This document shows positions 21,068-32,500 of a DNA stretch of 64,000 nt, one piece after another. The notes under the pieces are model-generated. The model made no database searches. It was not told the DNA's origin and saw nothing but the letters and a program-made list of their open reading frames with translations. How positions within the stretch are numbered: the first letter of the stretch is position 1; each line of letters begins with the position of its first letter. The stretch is from positions 27,134,501 through 27,198,500 of the forward strand of contig JAPQWV010000002.1 in assembly GCA_027422505.1 (NCBI GenBank), given 5' to 3'. The translations under genes were made by a program, and so were the position numbers. The DNA is from Craterostigma plantagineum (lineage: Eukaryota > Streptophyta > Magnoliopsida > Lamiales > Linderniaceae).

Positions 21068-22757
21068 TTAAAACTTGATGACAACCTTGAGACTGTCAGG
21101 CTCCTTCATGAGCTTCAGCCCTTTGTTGATTTCATCGATTGAAACCTCGTGAGTTGCCAGAAGATCAAGATCAATTTCCTGCTCCAATTCAACAAAAATG
21201 GGCTTTTGCTTCTGTCTCAAAAAAAAAAACTTGAGAAAAAAATAAGCAGAAGGTACCTTATGAAGGCATTTTTGGACAATCTTTGGCAAGTCTGTCGTGG
21301 GCCTTACACCTCCATAGATGGAACCCTTCACAGTCCGACCACACAAGAGTGGCATGTAATTGATCTCACCGCTCAAATTCAGACCTGCACCTATATAAAC
21401 CACTGTCCCAAGGCCCTGACAGCAAATGATCAGTTAGTTCAACTCATTGGAGCAATAGTTAAAAAATGATACAGGGACGACGAGGGGTGCCATACTATTT
21501 TTGAGGCTTCAATGGATTCATTGAGCAACGCAGGTACGCCAGTGCACTCAATGCAGTAGTCAACGCCAAGCCCACCAGTGGCTTCTTTGATCAAATCCGA
21601 TATGGATTTGTTATCAGGATTATTACTACTCTTTGGATTGATGAAATCAGTTACCCCAAAAGCTTTCGCTTTTTCGCGCTTCATATCGTTTATGTCTACC
21701 CCGAAAATCTTGCTAGCTCCTTGCAGATGAGCTCCTCTCACAGCCTAAAACATCCAAAAAAAATAAATCTTTAATATCCGACAAAAGCAAAACAAAATCT
21801 TTCCAAAGAAGATATGCTGTGTATTATTATATTAGGGGTGTGTTGGGGGGTAGGGTAGATCACCGACCCCAAGCCCAACTGCACCGAGGCCAAGAACAGC
21901 CACAGATGATCCCTTCTCAATGTTAACTTCTCTGAAAGTCGATCCAAAGCCAGTCGTGAAGCCACAGCAGAGAAAGCTAGCGTGTGGGAGGGAGATTCTT
22001 GGATCGATTTTGACAGCGTAAACTGCTTCTATAACTGCGTATTCTGACCAAGTTGAGCAGCTAATGTGGTGGTAGATTGTATCCCCTCCAACGGTCGACA
22101 TTCTTGAAGTCCCATCAGACATTAAGCCGCTAAAACTGAGCGGATACTTGTGGCACAGATTGGTTCTCCCCGAGATGCAATTCAGACACTCTCCGCACTC
22201 TCCTATGTAGAGTGGCATCACTGTGTCCCCTACTTTCAGGTGTGTTACTTCGCCTCCTACGCTCTCCACGATTCTGAAGATGAAGTGAAAGAATTCCACT
22301 TTTGATCAGATTAACAAGAAAGAGGCTTAAATGAAGGAAAAAAGTAACTAGAAAACGATGTTGTTTTACTCACCCAACTCCTTCATGTCCGGGAATCCGA
22401 GGAAAGAGAGGCTGCAAAAAACCGCTCCTCAAATAAATGGTCAACGATGAAAACAAAACACTATAAATATGTAGATACTTACAGCAGGAAAACCATTTAA
22501 ACACAAGGTATCTGTGTGGCACATGCTTGCATAGAGCATCTTAATCCTGACTTCAGTTGGCTTCGGTGGTTGGATTTGAATCTCTTCCACTTGGAGGGGT
22601 TCCCCAGACTTGTGCACGACAGCAGCTGCAACAAGCAAAAGAGTACACACAACAGATTACTATGTAATGATGATATCCCTCTGTACAAAACAACGGAAGA
22701 GATGATTCGTTTATGTTCCTAACCTTTGCAAGTAATGACTCCCACGTTACTACTCAT
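21068..22757 (-). CDS. Zinc-dependent alcohol dehydrogenase-like protein
   Basis: Medium-chain (MDR) dehydrogenase, expected to oxidise or reduce alcohol/aldehyde substrates with NAD(P). Seven exons on the minus strand: 22757-22724, 22625-22483, 22411-22374, 22273-21868, 21744-21496, 21415-21257, 21178-21068; 1140 nt, 379 residues, all junctions in phase. Catalytic zinc region: SMCHTDTLC, then IPGHEGVG. Structural zinc loop: [15 protein letters not shown]. Later come the CCGFTTGFG active-site segment and a Rossmann fold starting [12 protein letters not shown], followed by FGVDIND. Length matches plant ADH-like proteins (about 380). It is closer to the ADH-like 6/7 branch than to classic ADH1, judged by ISGRTNLC and SDGTSRM; this placement is from memory. 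The promoter is to the right, in the 22758-24303 spacer. Convergent with La. No lesion is seen. Confidence 0.92.
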
Positions 22758-22964
22758 GATGATCGATGGCTTATGGAAAGAGATGAACAAGAAAGCTTCT
22801 CAGATATCTACTTTGTTGGGGAAAGGCTGCTGATGATCTCACTTAATTGATGCAACTCTTTGTGTACATTATATGATACCCGGCCCTTATACTAATAATC
22901 AGTCAACTATAGCTTGTTAGATTTTTCTATCAATATTTCGGTTAGTTTTTTGGTGAATCTATAG

Positions 22965-23325
22965 AAAAATACCAATTGGATAAAATTTTTACATATAGGT
23001 ATCCATGTCAGAAAATTTTACAGATAGGTACCCGATTTAAGTTTTACTAGTTTCTTTAGTCATGTCGTACCTTCCTGTGTATATATTGCGTACCATAACA
23101 CGTTGATATAGGGTACCTAAATATAGCATACGTCGTACCTACGATATACCTGTGTGTTACATAGGGCGTACCTAAATATAACATACGTCGTACCATTTTC
23201 TGTTATATAGTGTATCCAAATGTGTTAATATAGGGTACCCAAATGTGTTGTATGGTGTACTTTCGGAGATCGGGTACCTATGTGCAAAAATTTTATTCTG
23301 TTAGGTACCTTAATATAAAAAAATC
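22965..23325. repeat. Putative fold-back / MITE-like element
   Basis: The left side has ATAAAATTTTTACATATAGGTA and ATAGGTACCCGAT; the right side read in reverse complement has ATAAAATTTTTGCACATAGGTA followed by CCCGAT. Between them are repeated GGTACC- and TACGTCGTACC-containing motifs, many palindromic. No coding capacity. Borders and target duplication are not resolved. Confidence 0.4.
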
Positions 23326-24083
23326 CTGACACGGTACTAAATTAATAGTTTTTATCAAATAGGTACCTACCTGTAAAGAGTTTTGGGCGGCGGCCAATAT
23401 TAGAAAAGTATTAAACCAACTTGTCAACGAGTGAGGTCGAATGATTAACTGCGTCGATAATAGTCCACCCGTTAGTGGGGTTTCTTTTTTTTTTTGTTTT
23501 TATTTGAAAAACCCTTGCATCATAAGACAATTTTCCAACATAAACAAAACTTGAAGGCCAAAGACGGCGATAATAATACATATAAATACTATTCAACTTT
23601 AATAATATATATTCAACTTTAATAATATATATGCATATAATAAAAAGTGAAAGCATTGAATTCAAAGCTGTAAATCTCAAACGACATCGTCTTCTTTGAG
23701 TTAGGTCATGTTCAAGAATGGATGCCTATGCGTGAGGTTAATTTACATCGTCGTCCCATTTGAATTCGTCGCAACAAAAAAAACAAACACTGCAACTATT
23801 ATTGAATTGAGGTGAGGCATGATGAACAAAAGTGGCTGCTGCTATACAATAAATATATTTGTTACTCTTTTAGCAAAAGCTCTAGCTAGCCCCGCAAAAC
23901 AAGTCCAGTTCATTAGTTGCAGATATAATGTAAATTTAAAAAAAAAAATTATATGTACCGAAAAATATGGTGAAAGAACAGCAAGGATATGTTAATTCCT
24001 CATGGAATTGGACAATACATCGACGAAGTAAGAGAAGGAATGGAATGGATTGTGAGATTGATCCAGTGAATAAACGGGCTTAT

Positions 24084-24089
24084 GGCCCA
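24084..24089 (+). promoter_or_regulatory. Site II-type motif upstream of the CCDC25-like gene
   Basis: GGCCCA inside ATGGCCCAT, 215 bases before the start codon. TGGGCC/GGCCCA elements are frequent in promoters of plant housekeeping genes. Functional only by inference. Confidence 0.35.
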
Positions 24090-24303
24090 TACCCAATAAA
24101 AAATTGGATCCGAATAAGATCCGCTTCGGTCCGACAAAAATTAGGAAAATATAAACAGATGGATGGAATGGAAGCTTCGCATCCGATTCATATCGTCCGT
24201 CGCCAGCCATCGTTAGCCTTCATCTTCCTACACGCAAATAAAATTGTAAGCTTGGAGAATAAGAAGAATCGAGACTATATCGCAATAGATAAGGCTTGAT
24301 AAG

Positions 24304-25936
24304 ATGGTGTTCTACTTCAAGGCGCGACCTGAGGCTGGAGACTACACCATATTCATGGGCCTTGACAAGTACGAGAACGAGGAGTTGATTAAATATGGCT
24401 TCCCCGAAGATGTTTGGTACTTGTTCATCCTTTTTCCTATCATAGATTTCTTGTAATTTCAATTAGATGTATTGATTCGTTAATTGTTCTCGGGCTGTAT
24501 AGGGTAGAGCACTTGCGCTAGCCATGCCCCATTAGGTCCGACCAACCGACCCCTTTGTTACACCTCGGCCTTTAATTGATGGGTGTTTTATGTCTGCTGT
24601 GTTCCTTAGTTTTTTCAAAGTACTGACTTTTAAGGATTCATCGTACTTCAGTGGCTATTTTCTGATTCTGTAATTAAACTCGTATACATTTATGCTGAGG
24701 TAAATTCCCAGTGCAGGATGTTTTATCGGTGTGATTTGGATGATGGCATTGAATTTCCGTTTGTAGGAGTTATCCTCTGCCTTGGGCTATGGAAATTTTA
24801 GACTATCCAGTTAATTGGGGTTATAATTAGTGAACTTCATCTTCATACATGGAGCAATGCAGTCTGTCGGGTTTAGTGCTAAGGTTTATGCTTTGCAATG
24901 TGCTTTTATTTGTTTGATCTTTGTCCAGTTACGATTTTTTTATGATACGTTGACAGGTTCCACGTAGATAAGATGTCTTCGGCCCATGTCTATCTTAGAT
25001 TGCAGAAAGGTCAGACCTTTGATGACATACCCGAAGGTGTCTTGGAAGATTGTGCTCAGCTAGTTAAAGCGAATTCTATTCAAGGCTAGTCATCTGTCAC
25101 CATGTAATTTTTTTTTCGTCCTCTTCAATTTGATAGGTACTCAATAACCCTTGTAACCTTGCAGGCAACAAAGTGAACAATGTTGATATCGTATACACAC
25201 CTTGGTCAAATTTGAAGAAGACTGCTTCCATGGATGTTGGACAAGTCGGTTTCCACAATACGAAAGTGGTGAGCTCAATACTTGTTTATTACTCTGTGGT
25301 GACCGCAATCTAGACCTCGGACCCTCTATATAGTAAGGATGAAGTTGAAATTTTGTTCGCTTTTCTTGCTTAGGTTCGAACTGTAAGAGTGGAAAAGCGA
25401 ATAAATGAGATAGTTAACCGTCTGAACAGGACAAAGGTTGAAAGAACGCCAGATTTGAAAGGTGAACGATCCTCCTCATTTGTGCTTTTGAGCTTCGTGA
25501 CTTCATACTTTTTTTGTCTTACGTATCTATCTGATGTCCTTATTAATCCGTGTTCTTGATCTTCTAGCCGAACGCGAGGCTGTTAATGCAGCTGAAAGGG
25601 CAGACAGAAAACAACAGCTGAGGGAAAAAGTAAGTCGTGTTCTATGGGAATTAACATATAGAATTTAATAAGCTATTGGCAGCATTGTAGAGAGCCATTG
25701 TGTCAATTTTTCGAGCAAGTTCTCTGTATGTACTTATATCCCCGTGGAAATGTTGTTAACAAATTTGCTTCGATCAAATACAGAAAAGACGTGAAGACTT
25801 GGACAGACTTGAGAAAGAGAGGCAAGCCGAGCTTAGGAGCTATAAACATTTGATGGTTGCTGAGAAAATGACATCTAACAAGGACATAGCTGCCACCAGC
25901 AAGAGCCTTCAGGAACTCGAAGAAGATTTCATGTGA
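24304..25936 (+). CDS. CCDC25-like protein with NFACT-R domain
   Basis: Six exons: 24304-24416, 24957-25084, 25165-25268, 25374-25461, 25568-25629, 25784-25936; 648 nt, 215 residues, all in phase. The N-terminal half is the NFACT-R fold ([55 protein letters not shown]). The C-terminal half is a highly charged coiled coil ([20 protein letters not shown]) ending LQELEEDFM. Length fits eukaryotic CCDC25 (about 208). NFACT-R domains relate to ribosome-quality-control proteins (NEMF family), and human CCDC25 has also been reported as a DNA sensor; the plant role is not established. Intron 2 (25085-25164) appears to begin GC (CAAG|GCTAGT) and end AG. No GT donor keeps the frame, and the family sequence SIQGNKVNN is restored only with the GC site. 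Confidence 0.92.
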
Positions 25937-26526
25937 AATCTTTGCATGATCGTAACTTCTTTTTTTCCATTATGGGATTCGATTTTTATGACAAATTATT
26001 ATATGCTTCAAGCACTGGAGAATGTGGTTATGCAACCAACGGTCACACTTCAATTTATTGTCTGTCACTACATTTATAATGACCGAGTTTAGCCTTGTTG
26101 AAGATCAGGAAATAAAAGGGGAAGCTGCAAAAGAGGCAAGGCCGTTATATCAAGGATAGAATCAATTACCATTTTAATTAGGAAACTAAGATCATTAAAT
26201 CGAATTTTTCCAACGGCTACTTGCCGTGATTAGCAAGCCTAAAGTACATTGTATAAATAGCCATTATACGAAGCACTCTCATTTGCATTCCAAGAAAATT
26301 AACAGCCATTAGACGAAATTCTGTGAATTTTTACCCTCGTTTGACAAGTGAGATTATTATGACTTATGAGTTGATGGAGCCGTAACTTTTTGAGTGCGAG
26401 ATTACAAACGACATCGTCTTGACCCACGACTGCTCTAGAATTAACCCTTTCGTTCGACTGTTTCTTTCTTTCAACTCTATAAACTCATGCACACCATCTC
26501 TCTCTCGGAAAATCGGTATTCCGACC
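25937..26526. promoter_or_regulatory. Spacer and probable promoter of the ZFYVE26-like gene
   Basis: AT-rich, no gene. TATAAATA at 26252-26259 lies about 270 bases before the next start codon and is the best core-promoter candidate. The preceding half should hold the CCDC25 3' end (AATAAAAGG near 26110). Confidence 0.45.
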
Positions 26527-29500
26527 ATGGAAGAAGCAAGAGACCGAGACAAGGATGTGCAGTTGCTATCAAAGGTCACCGCAAACCACTTGCTTCTAGG
26601 CCAATTTGAACCGTTTCGGGCAACACTCCGCAGCCTCCGTGCGCGGGATCATGACCTCGCGCGAACTATTTTACAGACAGTTGTTGCCCGGGGCGGTCGA
26701 TTGAGAGACACAGAGGAGATCGCATGGTCCCATTCGTGCCCTAACCCTAACGCTCTGACCTTCATGTGCGCGCTTGAATTGATTGAATTTGCGGAACCAA
26801 CCGCCAATTTGTGGTCTTTCGATGGGGGGATGCTGAGATTGAGATCGGAGTTTTTGTTGTATGTTGATACTTTGAGGAGTAGGGTTTTGGAACGAGAGGG
26901 TTTTGAATCCGATGAGGAGTTGAAGGTTTTGGGGAGGATTGAGGAATTGGGATTAAGTCGATTGAGGCCGAATTTAATTGACTTGGATGACGGCTTTGAA
27001 GGAAGGGGCTTTGTGGGATTGGATGAAGGGGAGCTAATGAAGTTGAGTGATGTTATTTTGGTTAATTCTGATGTTTTTGAAGTGCTGTGTGTGAACATTG
27101 AAGGGCAATTAGGAGGTTGGACGGGGAAAAAGGAACTGGGAAGCTGGGCGATTGCATTGCCGAAAGAGGTGAGGGATCGTGAGGTGGAAGAAGAAGAGGA
27201 GAGGGTGCTTGGATTGGTGAAGAGGTGCGTCCAACTGTCTCACTTGGACGCAATTAGGAGGTGTTTGGAGGATGGTGATGTGGACAGTGCGGCTTCCCAT
27301 GTTAGGTTTCTAAATTTGGACTGTGACATCGAAGAGGCTGAGTATCGGTATTGTTGCTCTCTTAATTTCCTGTCTATTGACTTATCTTCTCAAGTTTCTT
27401 ATTTTCTCTAGTGTGCTGAATACGGTTGTCTGTTGTGATTATGGCATAAAGCCTACAATTATTATTGCTGCTTTTGGGCTCAGTGATGCCTTAGATTGCA
27501 AAAGATTCTGAATTATGTAAAACAGCCTTTTCACTTATGCTTTCTCATCATTCCTTAGAATGGTTCTGCAAGGTCTCCTGAAGTTGGTGCTAGGAAATCA
27601 TGACTATGGAGAAATATCAGTTACTGTTCGAAATAAAGTACTATCAATTTATGGAGAAGCGTTATCGTCTCGTTGCACTCGTCTTGTTCGGCTACTGCAG
27701 GTTCCCTTGATGGTTCCGTATTTATTGCTGCTATCATGTTGTTGAATTGATTGAACGTCTATTTTGGGAGTTCTCCTGTTGTTTTTGCCTGATGTGAGGT
27801 GAATGTATGTAAATACTTCCATAGAGGGATCTTCTCTGAAAGCCTATCAATGCGAATCTCCAACTTTTTTATCCATTCATCATTGAAATGCCATTGGAAG
27901 GAGGTATTCTAGAAAAGAAACAAAAAACTAATGACCAATGAGGAAGATGCTTGCGCATTTTTGGCGAAGAAACAGTTGATGTTGCTGGTGATCCTTTTAT
28001 CGTGCGTGAAGATGCATTTGGGATGCTTTTGAGTCTGATTTATATGTCTCTTGTAGATCAGAGTATTATTAATAAATTATGACTTTTGTGTTTGTGAAAT
28101 CAGATATATTGTTATAACTTATTATTATGTTGCAGCTCATCCAGGATGACATATTGTCTAAAGAGATCGAAGAGGACAATTCCCGTGAAAGCAATCAGAC
28201 TCCTTTCCCACTTAGCCGCCTTCAGAAATTCATTACATTATTGGGAACTGGAACGATTTCAAATGACGGACTATTGGGAACTGAAACTATTTCAAATGAT
28301 AGACCGTTGTCTTTGAAAATGGCAACTGATATTTGTATGAGAGACTTGTATCACTATTCTCGGGTCCGTGGTTTGCACGTGATGGAAGTCGTTATCGATA
28401 CTGCATTGTATCTTGTGCAAAATGAGCAGATTGAAGAAGCTTGCCAGGTGCTAGTGCTGTTTTGATTTTATGATAAATTTATTATCATACAAGTCTAGCG
28501 CTTCTTTCGATCCATTGACATTTTTTAGCTTGTGTGTAGTTCACTCTAGATAAACAAAGTTTAGAGCCTTTTACCACACGAGCATGTTCATTTAAATTAC
28601 AATCGTAGCTCATGTATATTGATGGGGAACGAAATCCTTACGAATGCAGTTTACTTTTCAATTCCCTTACCTTTAAGGAAGTCATCTTATCTTTGACTTC
28701 ATGGCCAATAATTTGATGTTTAAGTTAACTTGGTTTATCCTTTCCTCCGTTATATCCGGGTGTCTTATATCCATGCACCTTAGGTTCTGATGCTGTTTCC
28801 CCGTCTACAACCTCTTGTTGCTGCACTAGGATGGGATCTTTTGGCTGGAAAAACTAAAGCGAAGAAGAAGTTGATGCAGTCCTTATGGACAAGTAAATCT
28901 CAAGCTGTTCGGTACGAAGAGTCTTCGCCTTCTAATAAGCTAGATGAGGTAAATCCATATTTCTACTCTATTCTAGTTATGATGTATCTTTTAGAAACTT
29001 GTACCCGTGATATAAGTTTCTGTACAATACGTTTTTTTGGCAGATGTCCTGCGTAGAACACCTTTGTGATACATTGTGCTACAAGCTTGACATTGCTTCT
29101 TTCGTTGCCTGTGTAAGTACTGGTCAGTCATGGAGTCGTAAATCCTCCATATTGTTGTCCGCCCTTGCATTGGAAGGTTCCATAACTGAAGATACTCAGT
29201 TGGATCCATTTGTGGAAAATTTTGCACTTGAGAGGTTGTCTATCCAGAGTCCTCTTCGGGTAAGGCCTGGCTCATATTCATACAATGCAGAAGTAGGCAA
29301 ACTACACATATGGGCTCCAATCATATTCCTGGAGTTGTTCGTCATTGTATTTACTTGTGAATGAGTTAATGATACAGTGCTCCTGTCGTGTGCCCCTTCT
29401 TATCCCTCTCCTCTCTCCGACTCTCCGAGTTTAACTTGGTGTTATTTTCAGGTGATATTTGACTTAGTTCCCAACATAAAATTTCAAGACGCAGTTGAGT

Positions 29501-32500
29501 TGCTGAGCATGCAGCCTATTACTTCGACTTCTGCAGCTTGGAAGAGGTGTTATACCTAGTCCATTGTTTATATTGTATTCACCTTATGCTTTTCATTACC
29601 AGGTCATATTGCCATGGGAATTATTAACTGAAAAGTAGATCACTCTTCTGTTTTCCCTGCATTTTTGTTGAATAATTTTTTTTATGTATTATTTAGATCT
29701 CGATGCTTATTAGTCTTTGAAGTTTGAACAGTAGGAAGTGAATGAAGTTTGTCTATGAACTAGGCGATATTGTTTAACTTGTTTTTCAGTGGGGAACTTC
29801 TTGTAAAACCATCATGAGGGTTACTGAATTCCTGTTATCCATTAATCTCAGTATCTTTCATCTGCAAAATATACATGCTCATGAATTGACTTGTGCCCTA
29901 CTTCACTTCCGTTTTATTCATATGTCCATATATTTCAGCATCACAATTTGTTTTCATTATTATTGTCAGAATGCAAGATATTGAGCTTATGCATATGCGA
30001 TACGCTCTAGGATATGCTCTTCTCGCACTTGGTGCTATGGAACAAAGTACTTCTGGCGGAAAATTAGATCGGGAAATGGCTCTATCTTATTTGAAAGGAC
30101 TGAAGAATCATTTGGACGCTATTACTGATATTCCCCGCAAGGTTCTGTAAGCTTTAACAGCCTTCTTTCAACTTTTTGACTTATTCCATCAATCGTGCCC
30201 TGAATATCCTAGGAAACCTGATATCTATGCTATGGCTGTAACTAATAAATAAAATAGACGAGGTGGTTTGTAAGTAAGCTTTTTTATTTTTTAGTAGTGA
30301 ATGATCACATTTTTTATATGGTATAATGCGTCTCTGCCTTGTCATTTCTGTCCAAGTGGGAGGATGTATTGAGTATCTGTCACATAGTGGAAATGTGAAC
30401 CTTGCTTTTAATAAATCTTTTGTTGTTGCCTATAATTGGTCATTCCTTCGAGTTAATCTTTCTTTGGTTTAAGTTGATCTTCTAGTCACATCAGACCCTT
30501 GTGAAAAGTTGACTTCTTTCCTTCTGGTTGGTAAAATCCATTTTCTTGTTAGTAAAAAGATTTGAAAGGTGCATACAGTCAATACTATGCTTTTCTTTAT
30601 ATCAAAGCACATTTGTTTTCTTCGTCTCTTTGAACGATAGATAGATGAAGACATATCTTCTACCAACGATCTGACGGTAAGGGATATGCGTGGGATAGAA
30701 AAGGAAAAAAATTGCGACAAAGGTTAATAGGGTCTGAATGATTTTTATCAAAATTTAGTTGAAAAGGCAATCGATAGAAGGCCATAATGTTAATGGGCTC
30801 TGGGTATTTTACGTAGTGTGGCCATTGGAACATAAGTTTTATATGCATAGTGTGACTTTTAGTAGGTTCTCATAATTCAATTGTATATTTATTCAACATG
30901 AAGCTGCAGTAACATATTTCAGACAAACAGTTTTTGCTATTGCTTCTTTGGTTTGTCCTGCATAGCTTACTGGTAGTTCATAATTTTGCAGATATACATG
31001 GTGAATATAATTGTATCGCTCTTACATATGGACAATCTCCATCTTGATTTTGCGTCGTATGATCTAATGAGAAGATCCTCCGAATCACCAAATATTAACG
31101 AACCAGGGCAAGCCGATTCTGAAACTCATGAAGAGGGAAATGAGATGGTTGTCGCATTTACAGGTCAAATACTTGATATTTTGCAGCGGCAACTTCCATT
31201 ATCAACAGCTGACCTGGATAAATCCTTGGATGGTCTTATATATACTGGAAGCAAACAGGCGTTAGAATGGAGATTAATGAAAGTCCAACGTTTTCTTGAA
31301 GACTGGGAATGGCGCCTTTCAATTTTACAAAGGCTCCTTCCATTGTCTGAGCGTCAGTGGAAGTGGAAGGAGGCTTTAGCAGTTCTTCGTGCAGCTCCAT
31401 CAAAGCTGCTTGATCTGTGAGTGTATTGTTTTTCAGTTCCACTATGCATATTTGAATTCATTTGAACTTTTGGTATACTTCATTGATTTCTGATGTTTGC
31501 TGGAATTAAAGTTGCATGCAGAGGGCAAAATATGACATAGGGGAGGAAGCCATCTCTCGTTTCTCCTTAACTCCTGAAGATAAAGCCACCTTAAAATTAG
31601 CTGAATGGGTTGATGGAGCTTTCAGAGAAGCTACTGTAAGATCTCAAGTCATTTTCATACTTTCTGTTTTGAATAATGCCCTAATATTCAAGTCCTAGGA
31701 AGCAAATTGTTACTTTGATGATTTTCTGATTAGTTTTCCTTGTGATCTAGTAAAATCTTCTTGTTTGTTCCCATTGCTTGTAGCAATATCTTGGCTGATG
31801 ATGGCCAGAAGTTGCTCGCCTATAAGACAATCATGGACCTCCATACCGGCTGTTTAAATCTCCACTAGAAGAACTATTAAAATGCAATTGATTTTATCTT
31901 TAAAATTTTCTAGAGTTTGGAAAATAAAGATGAGGACTTACGTTCAATAAAAAACTAAGGTGTGAGTGTGATGCCTGCTTTTGTCGAGATTTAGGTGGAG
32001 GAGGCGGTATCTCGTGCTGCTGATAGCTCTTCTGTTCAGGAACTGGATTTTATGTCATTGCGCTCTCAGTTAGGTCCTTTGCCTGCGGTAGGTGCTCTCA
32101 ACTAGTCTCACAGAATTTAAAGTCGTAGAAAGTTATTTTGAATGATCATTATGGATATACATCTGTTTCCGCGACAGATTCTTCTCTGTGTGGATGTTGC
32201 TGCTGCTTGTTCAAAAGTGCCTAATCTGTCCATTAAGCTGCTGAATCAAGTGAAGAAGCCCACCTTGCTAGCACGTCATTATATGTTCTGTTTACTGATA
32301 AAGTTTGAATCAATCATCACTATGTAAATGTAGGCACAAATCATGCTGTCCGAGATCTACCCTGGAACTGTTCCGAAGGCTGGACCAACCTATTGGGATC
32401 AGATTCGTGAAATGGCGACAATCTCTATTGTAAAGCGTGTTCTCAGGCGTTTGTGTGAGTTGTTGGAACAGGTAACTTAGAGTGCAGTACTCGTGTATTG

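Larger units (their letters stand above)
22758..24303. other. Intergenic spacer between divergent ADH-like and CCDC25-like genes
   Basis: No supported gene. It holds the ADH promoter, a putative fold-back element (22965-23325) and AT-rich sequence with short repeats (AATAATATATATTCAACTTT twice near 23595-23630). ORFs here are short and AT-driven. Confidence 0.6.

Noticed and set aside
24495..24560. GGGTAGAGCACTTGCG followed by GGTCCGACC, possible tRNA-derived SINE head in a CCDC25 intron
   Set aside because: Box spacing and sequence are poor and no tail or target duplication is visible.
26649..27098. 149-codon minus-strand ORF
   Set aside because: Antisense shadow of ZFYVE26-like exon 1; Ser/Pro-rich composition from the opposite strand.
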